Of a stretch of 64,000 nt of DNA, positions 16,340-24,770 are shown in pieces. How positions within the stretch are numbered: position 1 is the stretch's first letter; every line of letters begins with the position of its first letter. The stretch lies in contig NZ_JAAGWK010000022.1 of NCBI RefSeq assembly GCF_010685995.1, forward strand, positions 115,304-179,303, in the 5' to 3' direction. The notes beneath the pieces are model-generated. The model had not been told where the DNA came from. It saw only the letters and a program-made list of their open reading frames with translations, and did no database searches. This DNA is from Goekera deserti (GTDB lineage: Bacteria; Actinomycetota; Actinomycetes; Mycobacteriales; Geodermatophilaceae). Both the position numbers and the translations under genes were made by a program.

Positions 16340-16432
16340 GTGCTCGAGCAGTTCCTGAGGTCCCGGCGGCACGTCGACCTGCTCCGCACGTCCAGCGCGC
16401 AGTGTCCCGGGCGGAGCGCCCCGACCCGCTGA
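16340..16432 (+). CDS. leader peptide (Cys/sulfur type) of the monooxygenase operon
   Basis: This 30-codon ORF starts with GTG at 16340 and has GGGGGAGG just upstream. It contains SRRHVDLLRTSSAQC, the signature of actinobacterial sulfur-operon leader peptides, with a single TGT cysteine codon at position 22. It ends 26 nt before the GTG of the FAD protein, so stalling or termination could control re-initiation or access to the next ribosome site. The longer frame that could extend the FAD protein N-terminally overlaps this peptide in another frame and is therefore not preferred. Confidence 0.85.
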   Translation: MLEQFLRSRRHVDLLRTSSAQCPGRSAPTR

Positions 16433-16458
16433 CCCCGCTCGCCCCCCCCGGAGACCCC

Positions 16459-18375
16459 GTGCCCCACCGCTGCTCCCCGCCCACCCTCGTCGTCGTCGGC
16501 GCCGGCCCCACCGCCGTCGGGGTGCTGGAACGACTGGTCGCCAACGCGCCCGAGTTCTCCGGCACCGAACGCCTGCAGGTGCACCTGGTCGACCCGCACC
16601 CGCCCGGCGGCGGCCGCGTGTGGCGCAGCGCCCAGTCCGCGCTGCTGTGGGCCAACTCCCTGGCCGCCGACGTGACCGTGCTGCCCGACCGGTCGGTCAC
16701 CGTGGCCGGCCCGGTCGGGGAGGGCACCACGCTGTGGCAGTGGGTGGAGCGGGTCGCCCGTGCGCTGCCCGCGGACGACCCGGTCGGCACCGAGGCGCGC
16801 CGGCTCACGCCCACCGGCTTCCCCTCCCGCCCGCTGGTGAGCGCCTACCTGGGCTGGGTGCTGGCCACGGTCACCGACGTTGCCCGGCCGTGGGCCGACG
16901 TGCACCTGCACGCCACCCGGGTCGAGGACGTCCGGCTCGGCCCGGACGGCGGCGGCACCGTGACCCTGGCCGACGGCGTGGTGCTGGAGGCGGACGCGGT
17001 GCTGCTGGCCCAGGGCCACCTGGACGCGCACCCCACCGCCGGCGAGCGGGCGCTGACCACCCGCGCCACCGCACGCGGGCTGACCTACGTGCCGCCCGGC
17101 TACACCGCCGACCTCGACCTGAGCGCCCTGCAGCCGGGGGAGGACGTGCTGGTGCGCGGGATCGGGCTGGCGTTCGTCGACCTGATGGTGCTGCTCACCG
17201 GCGCCCGCGGAGGCCGGTTCGTGCCGGACGGCGACGGGCTGCGCTACCTGCCGTCGGGCCGGGAGCCGGTGCTATACGTCGGCTCCCGCCGCGGGGTGCC
17301 CTACCGGTCCAAGCTCGGCTACATGTGGCCGGGCCCGCCGGTGGCGCCGCGGTTCCTCACCCCGGCCGGGGTGGACGCCGCGTTCGGCCGCACCCGGCGC
17401 CTGGACCTGCGCACCGACCTGGCGCCGCTGATCGAGCGCGAGCTGGGCTGGGCGCACTACACCGAGCTGTTCCGCGCCCACCCCGAGCGCACCACCGGCA
17501 CGTGGGAGGACGTCGCCGCGGCCTACGTCGACGGCGTCGAGGACCTTCCCGACGTCATCGCGGCCGCCGTGCCCGACCCGGCCGACCGCTTCGACCTGCC
17601 CACCCGGGACCGCCCGCTGGCCGGACGCCGCTTCGGCAGCGACGCGGAGCTGCAGGAGGCGGTGCGCGCGCACGTCCGGGCCGACCTCGCCCGCGCCGCC
17701 GACCCCGCGTACAGCGCGGACGCCGCGGTGTTCACCGCGCTGCTGATCTGCCACGGCACGCTGGCCGGGCTCATGCGCGCCGGCCGGCTCACCGCCCGCT
17801 CGGAGGCCGAGGACCTGCCCGGCTGGTGGATGAACCTGTTCAGCTACCTGGCCAGCGGCCCGCCCGCTCCCCGGCTCGCCGAGCTGGTGGCGCTGTCCGA
17901 GGCCGGCGTCGTCCGGTTCCTGGGTGCCGACACCGAGATCTCGCTGGACGACGAGGCCGGGGTGTTCCGGGCCCGCTCCGCCTCGGTGGGCACGGTGACC
18001 GAGGCCCGGGCGCTGGTGGAGGCCCGCGTCCCGGCCCCGGACGTGGCGAGCACGCCCGACCCGCTGCTGAGCAGCATGCTGCTGCGCGGGTCGGCGGCGG
18101 AGAAGGTGCTGCACGAGGCCGGGCTCACCCACGGCACCGGCCGGCTGCACGTCGATGCCGCGCACCGCGTGGTCGACGCCACCGGCCGGCCGCAGCAGCG
18201 ACTGTTCGCCGCCGGGTTCTGGACCTCCGGGGGCCAGGTCGCCGCCTTCGCCCGGCCGCGCACCGACGCACCGTTCTTCCACCAGAACGACGCGCTGGCC
18301 CGCACCCTGTGGCACGAGCTCACCCCGGAACGCCCGGTCGCCGTGAAGCCGGTCGCCGTGGAGGTGGCCTCGTGA
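16459..18375 (+). CDS. FAD/NAD(P)-binding protein of a sulfur-salvage type operon
   Basis: The 638-aa product starts with a dinucleotide-binding fold (LVVVGAGPTAVGVLERL) and has further flavoprotein features: DPHPPGGGRVW, ANSLAADVT, a second GIGLAFVDL strand and a late LFAAGFWTSGG. This is the pattern of the FAD-NAD(P)-binding (HpyO-like) family. The GTG at 16459 is preceded by GGAGA. It is the first structural gene after the leader peptide, and its stop overlaps the DUF1684 gene by 4 nt. It may supply reduced flavin or oxidise an amine or thioether in the same pathway as the two monooxygenases. Family is clear; the reaction is unknown. Confidence 0.78.
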   Translation: MPHRCSPPTLVVVGAGPTAVGVLERLVANAPEFSGTERLQVHLVDPHPPGGGRVWRSAQSALLWANSLAADVTVLPDRSVTVAGPVGEGTTLWQWVERVARALPADDPVGTEARRLTPTGFPSRPLVSAYLGWVLATVTDVARPWADVHLHATRVEDVRLGPDGGGTVTLADGVVLEADAVLLAQGHLDAHPTAGERALTTRATARGLTYVPPGYTADLDLSALQPGEDVLVRGIGLAFVDLMVLLTGARGGRFVPDGDGLRYLPSGREPVLYVGSRRGVPYRSKLGYMWPGPPVAPRFLTPAGVDAAFGRTRRLDLRTDLAPLIERELGWAHYTELFRAHPERTTGTWEDVAAAYVDGVEDLPDVIAAAVPDPADRFDLPTRDRPLAGRRFGSDAELQEAVRAHVRADLARAADPAYSADAAVFTALLICHGTLAGLMRAGRLTARSEAEDLPGWWMNLFSYLASGPPAPRLAELVALSEAGVVRFLGADTEISLDDEAGVFRARSASVGTVTEARALVEARVPAPDVASTPDPLLSSMLLRGSAAEKVLHEAGLTHGTGRLHVDAAHRVVDATGRPQQRLFAAGFWTSGGQVAAFARPRTDAPFFHQNDALARTLWHELTPERPVAVKPVAVEVAS

Positions 18376-19175
18376 GCGCCTTCACCGAGGCCTGGCATCG
18401 CTGGCACGAGGAGAAGGACGCCGCGCTCGCCGACCCGCACGGCTTCCTCGCCGTCACCGCTCTGCACTGGCTGACCGACCGGCCGCAGCGCCTGCCCGGT
18501 GCACCCGGCACCTGGTCCACCGGCCCGGACGGGCCGGTGGTGGTGCTCGACCCGGACGACGACCTGGTCCTGGACGGCGTCCGACTGACCGGCCGGCACG
18601 CGTTCGGGCCGATCCCCGAGCGCGGCGGGGTCACCGCCGTCTCCGGCGACACCCATGTGGAGGTCGCCCGCCGCGGCGGGCACGACATCGTCCGGCCCCG
18701 GCACCCCGACCACCCGCTGCGGGTGCAGTTCCACGGCACCCCCGCGTACGCACCCGACCCCCGCTGGGTGCTGGCCGGTCGGTACCGCGCCTTCAACGCG
18801 CCCCGGCCCACCACGGTCGGCGCCGCGGTGGAGGGCCTGGAGCACGTCTACGACGCCCCGGGCGAGATCTCCTTCACCCTCGACGGCCGGGAGCACACGC
18901 TGACCGCGTTCGAGGGCCGGGCCCCGGGCAGCCTGCAGGTGCTGTTCACCGACGCCACCGCCGGGGTCACCACCTACGGTGCGGTCCGCTCGCTGGCGGT
19001 CGCCCCGCCGGACGCCGACGGCGCCGTCGTCCTGGACCTCAATCGGGCCACGAACCTGCCGTGCGCCTACACCGACCTCGCCACCTGCCCGCTGCCGCCC
19101 GCGGAGAACCGGCTCCCGGTCGCCGTCGAGGCCGGCGAGCGGATCCCGTACGAGAGGCAGCCCGCCCGTGTCTGA
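18372..19175 (+). CDS. DUF1684 protein
   Basis: This 267-aa protein of the DUF1684 family is recognised by its opening (WHRWHEEKDAALADPHGFLAVTALHWL) and by the C-terminal half YGAVRSLAVAPP plus VVLDLNRATNLPCAYTDLATCPLPP, which ends ENRLPVAVEAGE. The family has no established biochemical role. In actinobacteria it is often beside FAD proteins and luciferase-like monooxygenases, as here. The GTG start overlaps the FAD gene by 4 nt and its stop overlaps the next start by 8 nt. It is soluble, with no signal peptide. Confidence 0.82.
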   Translation: MSAFTEAWHRWHEEKDAALADPHGFLAVTALHWLTDRPQRLPGAPGTWSTGPDGPVVVLDPDDDLVLDGVRLTGRHAFGPIPERGGVTAVSGDTHVEVARRGGHDIVRPRHPDHPLRVQFHGTPAYAPDPRWVLAGRYRAFNAPRPTTVGAAVEGLEHVYDAPGEISFTLDGREHTLTAFEGRAPGSLQVLFTDATAGVTTYGAVRSLAVAPPDADGAVVLDLNRATNLPCAYTDLATCPLPPAENRLPVAVEAGERIPYERQPARV

Positions 19176-20370
19176 CACCCCGCTCCTGCACCTGGCCGTG
19201 GCGCTGGACGGCGCCGGCTGGCACCCGGCCGCCTGGCGCGAGCCGGACGCCCGGCCCGCCGACCTGCTCACCGCGGGCTACTGGGTCGACCTGGTGACCG
19301 AGGCCCAGCGCGGCCTGCTCGACCTGGTGACCATCGAGGACGCGCTGGCCCTGCAGTCCACCGACCGCTGGGGGCCCGACGACCGCACCGACCAGGTGCG
19401 CGGCCGGCTCGACGCCGTCCAGGTGGCCGCCCGGGTCGCCCCGGTCACCGCCGGGATCGGGCTGGTGCCCACCGCCGTCGTCACGCACACCGAGCCCTTC
19501 CACCTGTCCAAGGCCATCGCCACCCTGGACTACGTGAGCACGGGCCGGGCCGGGCTGCGGGTGAGGGTGGCCGGCAGCCGGGCCGAGGCCGCGCACGTCG
19601 GCCGCCGCGACCTGCCCGACGTGCGCTCCGTCGACCCCCGGGACCCGGCCGTGGCCGCGCTGTCGCGCGAGCTCTTCGACGAGGCCACCGACTGGGTCGA
19701 GGTGCTGCGCCGGCTCTGGGACAGCTGGGAGGACGACGCCGAGATCCGCGACGTCGCCACCGGCCGCTTCGTGGACCGGCACAAGCTGCACCGGGTGGAC
19801 TTCACCGGCCGGCACTTCTCCGTCGCCGGGCCGTCGATCACCCCGCGGCCGCCGCAGGGCCAGCCGATCGTGGCCGCGCTGGCCCACCACGCCGTCCCGT
19901 ACGAGTTCGTGGGCCGCAACGCCGACCTGGGGTTCGTCACCCCGCGCGACGCCGAGCACGCCGCGGCCGTCGTCACCGAGATCCGGGCCGCGCAGGCCGC
20001 GGCCGGCCGGCAGGACGAGACGGTGCACGTGTTCGGCGACCTCGTCGTGTTCCTCGACGACGACGCCGCCACCGCCCGGGCCCGACGCGACCGGTTGGAC
20101 GACACCGCCGGCGCCGAGTACACCAGCGACGCCCGGGTGTTCACCGGGACGCACGTGCAGCTGGCCGACCTGCTCACCGAGTGGGCGGCGGCCGGCCTCA
20201 CCGGGTTCCGGCTGCGCCCGGCGACCCTGCCGCACGACCTGCGCCAGGTGACCGGCGGCCTGGTGCCGGAGCTGCAGCGCCGCGGGCTGTTCCGCCGCGC
20301 CTACGAGGCCAGCACGCTGCGCGGCCTGCTCGGGCTGCCGCGCCCCGCCAACCGCTACGCGACCGTCTGA
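19168..20370 (+). CDS. luciferase-like (LLM) flavin-dependent monooxygenase
   Basis: This 400-aa bacterial-luciferase-family protein carries TAGIGLVPTAVVTHTEPFHLSKAIATLDYVSTGRAGLRV, the LLM signature around the flavin phosphate, together with the later PPQGQPIVA segment. It begins at GTG 19168 within the end of DUF1684. These enzymes use FMNH2 (or F420H2) and oxygen to cleave C-S, C-N or C-H bonds. The neighbouring gene encodes a second enzyme of the NtaA/SnaA/DszA branch. The pair parallels YtmO and YtnJ in the Bacillus S-alkyl-cysteine salvage operon, although this protein is longer than YtmO. Confidence 0.85.
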   Translation: MSDTPLLHLAVALDGAGWHPAAWREPDARPADLLTAGYWVDLVTEAQRGLLDLVTIEDALALQSTDRWGPDDRTDQVRGRLDAVQVAARVAPVTAGIGLVPTAVVTHTEPFHLSKAIATLDYVSTGRAGLRVRVAGSRAEAAHVGRRDLPDVRSVDPRDPAVAALSRELFDEATDWVEVLRRLWDSWEDDAEIRDVATGRFVDRHKLHRVDFTGRHFSVAGPSITPRPPQGQPIVAALAHHAVPYEFVGRNADLGFVTPRDAEHAAAVVTEIRAAQAAAGRQDETVHVFGDLVVFLDDDAATARARRDRLDDTAGAEYTSDARVFTGTHVQLADLLTEWAAAGLTGFRLRPATLPHDLRQVTGGLVPELQRRGLFRRAYEASTLRGLLGLPRPANRYATV

Positions 20371-20382
20371 GGAGTGCCGACC

Positions 20383-21717
20383 ATGACCAAGCAGGTGCAC
20401 CTCGGTGCGCACTTCCCCGGCGTCAACAACACCACCGTGTGGAGCGACCCCGAGGCCGGCAGCCACATCGAGTTCAGCTCGTTCGCCCGCTTCGCCCAGG
20501 CCGCCGAGCGGGGCAGGCTCGACTTCCTGTTCCTGGCCGAGGGGCTGCGGCTGCGGGAGCAGAACGGGGAGATCTACGACCTCGACGTGGTCGGCCGGCC
20601 GGACACGTTCACCGTGCTCGCCGCGCTGGCCGCGGTGACCGACCGGATCGGGTTGGCCGGCACGATCAACTCCACGTTCAACGAGCCCTACGAGGTGGCC
20701 CGCCAGTTCGCCACGCTGGACCACCTGTCCGCCGGCCGGGCGGCGTGGAACGTGGTCACCTCCTGGGACGCCTTCACCGGGGAGAACTTCCGCCGCGGCG
20801 GCTTCCTGCCCCAGGAGGAGCGCTACGAGCGGGCCCGCACCTTCCTGCAGACCGCGCACGAGCTCTTCGACTCCTGGCGGGGGGACGAGATCGTGGCCGA
20901 CAAGGCCACCGGCACGTTCCTGCGCGAGCCCCGGCCGGGCCGGTTCGCCCACACCGACGCCCACTTCGACATCGCCGGGCAGTTCGACGTCCCCCGCAGC
21001 CCGCAGGGCCGGCCGGTGGTGTTCCAGGCCGGCGACTCCGACGAGGGCCGGGACTTCGCCGCCGCCCAGGCCGACGCGATCTTCAGCCGGCACAGCACCC
21101 GGGAGGCCGGGCAGGCGTTCTACGCCGACGTCAAGGGCCGGCTGGCGCGCTTCGGCCGCCGTCCGGAGGAGCTGCTGATCCTGCCGGCGGCCACCTTCGT
21201 CATCGGTGACACCGACGCCGAGGCCGCGGAGCTCGCCCACGAGGTGCGCATGCAGCAGGTGTCCGGGCAGACCGCGATCCGGTTCCTGGAGCAGCTGTGG
21301 AACCGCGACCTGTCCGACCACGACCCGGACGGCCCGCTGCCCACGGTCGACCCGGTGGTGGGCGGGCAGCACGTGGCGCAGGGCCGGGCCAGCGTGCGGA
21401 TGCACCGCGACCCGCTGGCCACGGCGGCCGAGTGGCGCCGGCTCGCCGAGGCCAAGGGCTTCTCCATCCGCGAGCTGATGGTGGAGGTCACCGCGCGGCA
21501 GTCGTTCGTCGGCAGCCCGGAGACGGTGGCCGCCACCATCGACGACCTGGTGCAGGCAGACGCCGCCGACGGCTACGTACTGGTGCCGCACCTCACCCCG
21601 GGTGGGCTCGACCCGTTCGTCGACCGCGTGGTGCCGCTGCTGCAGGAGCGCGGCGTCTTCCGCACCGACTACGCGGGCACGACGCTGCGCGACCACCTCG
21701 GGCTGGCCCCGCTCTGA
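20383..21717 (+). CDS. NtaA/SnaA/DszA-family flavin monooxygenase
   Basis: The 444-aa protein has the hallmarks of the NtaA/SnaA/DszA/SoxA branch. They are AGTINSTFNEPYEVARQFATLDHLSAGRAAWNVVTS, the SPQGRPVVFQAGDSDEGR segment that binds flavin phosphate, and the C-terminal VPHLTPGGLDPFVDRVVPLLQERG. It needs a separate reduced-flavin supply. The ATG at 20383 is preferred to the GTG at 20374 because GAGGAG stands at 20369-20374. It is a likely C-S bond-cleaving monooxygenase of the operon. Dibenzothiophene-sulfone, nitrilotriacetate and N-acetyl-S-alkyl-cysteine are all precedent substrates, and the SAM/Cys-type regulation favours a sulfur compound. Confidence 0.88.
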   Translation: MTKQVHLGAHFPGVNNTTVWSDPEAGSHIEFSSFARFAQAAERGRLDFLFLAEGLRLREQNGEIYDLDVVGRPDTFTVLAALAAVTDRIGLAGTINSTFNEPYEVARQFATLDHLSAGRAAWNVVTSWDAFTGENFRRGGFLPQEERYERARTFLQTAHELFDSWRGDEIVADKATGTFLREPRPGRFAHTDAHFDIAGQFDVPRSPQGRPVVFQAGDSDEGRDFAAAQADAIFSRHSTREAGQAFYADVKGRLARFGRRPEELLILPAATFVIGDTDAEAAELAHEVRMQQVSGQTAIRFLEQLWNRDLSDHDPDGPLPTVDPVVGGQHVAQGRASVRMHRDPLATAAEWRRLAEAKGFSIRELMVEVTARQSFVGSPETVAATIDDLVQADAADGYVLVPHLTPGGLDPFVDRVVPLLQERGVFRTDYAGTTLRDHLGLAPL

Positions 21718-22847
21718 GCGGGTTCGAGCAGGTCCGGGCCCTCGTCGACGCGCACGTCGCCGAGGGCCGGTACCCCGGCGCGGTCGCCGCGGTGCGGCAC
21801 GCCGGGCGCACCGAGGTGCACGCCGCCGGCACCCTGGCCGTCGGCAGTGGTGAGCCGGTGCGGACCGACACCCCGTTCCGGGTCGCCTCGCTGACCAAAC
21901 CGTTCGGCGGCGTGCTCACCCTCGGCCTGGTCGCCGACGGCGTGCTGGACCTGGCCGAGGACGTCACGCGCTGGCTGCCCGAGCTGGCCGGCCTACGGGT
22001 GATCGCCGACCCGGCCGGGCCCCTGGCGGACACGATGCCGGTGACGGCGCCGGTGACCGTCGCCGACCTGCTGCACATGACCGCCGGCTTCGGCCTCCGG
22101 ATGGACGCCTCGCCGCTGGCCCACGAGATGTGGGCGCAGGGCGTCAGCCCGGGCCCGCTGCCGCCCCAGCTGGAGCCGGGGGAGTGGCTGACCCGGCTCG
22201 GCCGGCTGCCGCTGGCCGCGCAGCCCGGGCAGGGCTGGCAGTACCACACCGGCAGCGACGTGCTGGGCGTGCTGCTGGCCCGGGCGACCGGCCGCAGCGT
22301 GGGCGAGCTGCTCGCCGAGCGGGTCACCGGCCCGCTCGGCCTGACCGGCACCGGCTTCTGGAGCCCGGAGACCGACCGGCTGCCCACCCAGTACGCCCCG
22401 GGTGACGACGGCCTGCAGGTGCTCGACCCGCCGGACGGCGTCTGGTCCCGGCCACCGGTGTTCGAGTCCCTCGGCGGCGGGTTGCTGTCCACCGCCGGTG
22501 ACGTGCTGACCCTGCTCGCCGCGCTCGCCGACGGCGGTGCCCCCGGCCTGGACCCGACCGTGGCCGCGGAGGTGACCCGGGACCGGCTGACCGACGGGCA
22601 GCGGGCCGCCGCGCAGGACTTCCTCGGGCCCGGCCGCAGTTGGGGCGGCAACCTGGAGGTCACCCTGCAGGTCACCGACCCGTGGACCACCCCGGGGCGG
22701 TTCGGGTGGACCGGCGGCACCGGAACCTCCGGCTACGCCGACCCGGACATCGACCTGGTCGCGGTGCTGCTCACCCAGCGGATGATGACCGGCCCGACCG
22801 ACGGCCCGGAGGCCTTCTGGACGGCTGCGCGTGACGCCGTGAGCTGA
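21714..22847 (+). CDS. serine hydrolase of the beta-lactamase/esterase fold, probable CTG start
   Basis: This 377-aa protein of the class C beta-lactamase-like superfamily has the nucleophile tetrad S59-L-T-K62, a tyrosine motif in WQYHTGSDVLG, and the third motif WTGGTGTSGY. It has no signal peptide, so it acts in the cytoplasm. No ATG, GTG or TTG lies in frame between the preceding stop and the conserved N-terminal helix (FEQVRALVDAHVAEGRYPGAVAAV). The only plausible start is CTG at 21714, overlapping the monooxygenase stop by 4 nt. In this operon it could be the amidase or esterase that releases an acetyl or acyl group after oxidation. That is inference. Confidence 0.78.
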   Translation: MSGFEQVRALVDAHVAEGRYPGAVAAVRHAGRTEVHAAGTLAVGSGEPVRTDTPFRVASLTKPFGGVLTLGLVADGVLDLAEDVTRWLPELAGLRVIADPAGPLADTMPVTAPVTVADLLHMTAGFGLRMDASPLAHEMWAQGVSPGPLPPQLEPGEWLTRLGRLPLAAQPGQGWQYHTGSDVLGVLLARATGRSVGELLAERVTGPLGLTGTGFWSPETDRLPTQYAPGDDGLQVLDPPDGVWSRPPVFESLGGGLLSTAGDVLTLLAALADGGAPGLDPTVAAEVTRDRLTDGQRAAAQDFLGPGRSWGGNLEVTLQVTDPWTTPGRFGWTGGTGTSGYADPDIDLVAVLLTQRMMTGPTDGPEAFWTAARDAVS

Positions 22848-22861
22848 CCCGGCGCCGCGAG

Positions 22862-23149
22862 CTACACGTCGATGGTGAGCCGGACCTGCACGTCGTCCCC
22901 GAGCTCGAGGCGCTCGGCCCGCCGGACGGCGACCTTGAGCGGGACGACGTACCCGCCGTCCTTGGGCCAGAGCGCGGTGCGCCAGGTGGTGGCTCCGATG
23001 CGCACGGCGGCCGGGATCATGCCCCAGCCGTAGGTGACCATCGAGGACGCCGACTCGATCGGCCCGCACTGCTCGTCGGGCACGGTCACGAAGTGGAACG
23101 GCGCCGGGCCCCTCCAGTACCAGATCTCACCGCGGAACTCGACGTCCAT
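22862..23149 (-). CDS. DUF1905 protein
   Basis: This 95-aa protein consists of a single DUF1905 domain, a small beta-barrel fold. Features are EFRGEIWYWRGPAPFHFVTVP at the start, WGMIPAAVRIGATTWRTALWPKDGGYVVPLKVAVRRAE in the middle and the closing GDDVQVRLTI. The same domain often precedes a YdeI-like segment, which is absent here. It is convergent with the serine hydrolase with only 14 bp between stops, and divergent from the Nudix gene. Function is not known. Confidence 0.85.
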   Translation of the reverse strand: MDVEFRGEIWYWRGPAPFHFVTVPDEQCGPIESASSMVTYGWGMIPAAVRIGATTWRTALWPKDGGYVVPLKVAVRRAERLELGDDVQVRLTIDV

Positions 23150-23220
23150 GCGGGCAGGGTAGGGCGCCGATGGGGACCGGGACGTGACGGATCCGGGCGC
23201 GGAGGCGGCAGGATGCCCCC

Positions 23221-23685
23221 GTGGCCACTCGACACAAAGCGGGGATCCTGCTGTACCGACGGGCTGCCGACGGCGCCGTCGAGGTGCTCATCGGCCACCG
23301 CGGCGGCCCGTCGTACGTGGGCCGCGACGAGCGGTCCTGGTCGATCCCCAAGGGTGGTCACGCCCCGGACGACGACCCGTTCGACGCCGCCCGCCGCGAG
23401 TTCGAGGAGGAGGTCGGCTGCTCCGTGCCCGCCACCGACTTCGTGCCGCTCGGCGAGGTCGACACCCGCACGCTGCTCCGCGTCTGGGCCGCCGAGGGCG
23501 ACCTGGACGCCGCCACCGCCCACAGCGGCACCTTCCAGCTCGAGTGGCCGCCCGGCTCGAAGCGGGTGCGCGAGTACCTGGAGTTCGACCGCATCGCCTG
23601 GGTCCCGCTCACGGAGGCGCGCCGCAAGCTGCTGGAGACCCAGGTCGCCTTCCTCGACCGGCTGCAGCAGCACCTCGCCGGCTGA
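23221..23685 (+). CDS. Nudix hydrolase (paralog 1)
   Basis: This 154-aa Nudix hydrolase cleaves a nucleoside-diphosphate-linked substrate. The Nudix box is GGHAPDDDPFDAARREFEEEVG, following SWSIPK; the catalytic REFEEE glutamates are intact. It opens with TRHKAGILLYRR, a pattern seen in actinobacterial enzymes that clean up oxidised or dinucleoside substrates. A close paralog lies at 29387-29857, with the same opening, the same FVPLGEV/Q strand and the same LDRLxxHLA ending. GTG start; monocistronic. Confidence 0.88.
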   Translation: MATRHKAGILLYRRAADGAVEVLIGHRGGPSYVGRDERSWSIPKGGHAPDDDPFDAARREFEEEVGCSVPATDFVPLGEVDTRTLLRVWAAEGDLDAATAHSGTFQLEWPPGSKRVREYLEFDRIAWVPLTEARRKLLETQVAFLDRLQQHLAG

Positions 23686-23964
23686 CGCGGCTTGGACGTT
23701 GCGAGTGTCAGACAGGGAGTGGGTCTCCTTCTGGCGATCTCGGTGGCTCTCGTGACCAGTACCTCTCTCGTAGCGGCAGTTTCGGACGGGACTTCCACGC
23801 GTCGTGCCGGCTGAACCCATCCGCTGGAACTGCTGGGGGTCTTACGGCTGGCTCCATGTGATGAGGCGGGTGACGCGGGCCTTGGCCGTTCACGACGATG
23901 GCCTCACGCTCGGCAGCAGCACGGGATCGCGAACGAGCCCGTTCCCCACAATCGGAGGACCGAC

Positions 23965-24564
23965 TTGTCCACGCATGTCTCGCCCGAAGCCCCTGCGCTG
24001 CCCAAGGGCTACGAGCTCAAGAAGAAGAAGCCCTTCTACCGCAAGTGGTGGTTCATCGTGCTCGCCGCCATCGTGGTGATGATCGTCGCGATGCAGGCGG
24101 GTGGCGGTTCGTCCAGCTCCTCGGGTCCGACCGCTGCTGGCGGCAGCTCGGACGCTGCTGAGGACGCAGTCGCGGGGCTCAACACCCCAGCCGCCGACGG
24201 CAAGTTCACCTTCACCGTCTCTGGTGTCGACTGCTCGGCCACCGAGCTGGGCACCGCCGGGATCACGACGACCGCGCAGGGCGTCTTCTGCATCGTGGAC
24301 GTCGCTGTGCAGAACACCGGCGACGAGGCGCAGAGCTTCTTCGGGGACAACCAGACGCTGCTGAACGCCGAGGGGCAGGAGTTCAGCTCCGACCCGTCCG
24401 CCGCCATCTACCTCGCCGACAGCTCCTCCCTCTACTCCGAGATCAACCCCGGGAACACCCTGAACAGCAAGATCATCTTTGACGTGCCGGCCGGCACGAC
24501 GCCGACGGCGATCGAGCTCCACGACTCGGCCTTCTCCGGGGGCGTGACCGTCAACCTGCAGTGA
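23965..24564 (+). CDS. membrane-anchored DUF4352 protein
   Basis: This 199-aa protein has a lysine-rich cytoplasmic start (KKKKPFYRK), one membrane segment at about residues 28-44, a Gly/Ser linker, then an extracytoplasmic DUF4352 (telokin-like, immunoglobulin-type) domain. The domain pattern is the FCIVDVAVQNTGDEAQSFF strand, a SD/DNQ turn and the NPGNTLNSKIIFDVP strand. Two cysteines (C90, C109) could form a disulfide. The start is TTG with GGAGG six bases upstream. Base composition is somewhat lower in GC than the neighbours. Such proteins are usually cell-surface, with unknown ligands. A strong terminator follows. Confidence 0.85.
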   Translation: MSTHVSPEAPALPKGYELKKKKPFYRKWWFIVLAAIVVMIVAMQAGGGSSSSSGPTAAGGSSDAAEDAVAGLNTPAADGKFTFTVSGVDCSATELGTAGITTTAQGVFCIVDVAVQNTGDEAQSFFGDNQTLLNAEGQEFSSDPSAAIYLADSSSLYSEINPGNTLNSKIIFDVPAGTTPTAIELHDSAFSGGVTVNLQ

Positions 24565-24576
24565 CCTGAACAGCCT

Positions 24577-24612
24577 CGATGGCGCCCCACCCGACCGGGC
24601 GGGGCGCCATCG
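24577..24612 (+). terminator. hairpin terminator after the DUF4352 gene
   Basis: CGATGGCGCCCC (24577-24588) pairs perfectly with GGGGCGCCATCG (24601-24612), a 12-bp stem 13 nt after the stop codon. There is no T-run, as is common in this GC range. Confidence 0.85.
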
Positions 24613-24704
24613 TCGTCTCGACCCGGAGCCGGACGCCGCCATCGCGGTCGGAGCGCTGGGACCCACAGGCGCGACGCCGGTGGCGACCACGCTCGAGGTG
24701 GTGG

Positions 24705-24770
24705 CGGGACACGCGCGCGCGGCGCTCGTCCTGCAGGCGCCGGTCCGTTCCACCACCGGCATGAGCGGAC
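24705..24770 (+). repeat. 66-bp repeated segment, copy A
   Basis: The segment begins CGGGACACGC and ends CCGGCATGAGCGGAC. Aligned gap-free to 26242-26307 it is about 77% identical by eye, with the longest conserved blocks at both ends. It may be a vestigial promoter and start region duplicated from, or into, the NERD gene. Confidence 0.7.

Noticed and set aside
16333..16458. N-terminal extension of the FAD protein from 16333
   Set aside because: It overlaps a well-formed leader peptide in another frame, and conserved flavoprotein sequence only begins after GTG 16459, which has its own GGAGA.
23686..23964. The 279-bp, somewhat AT-richer gap before the DUF4352 gene considered as a tRNA or small RNA
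   Set aside because: I could not fold a cloverleaf or find a GTTCRANNC T-loop; nothing recognisable remains.
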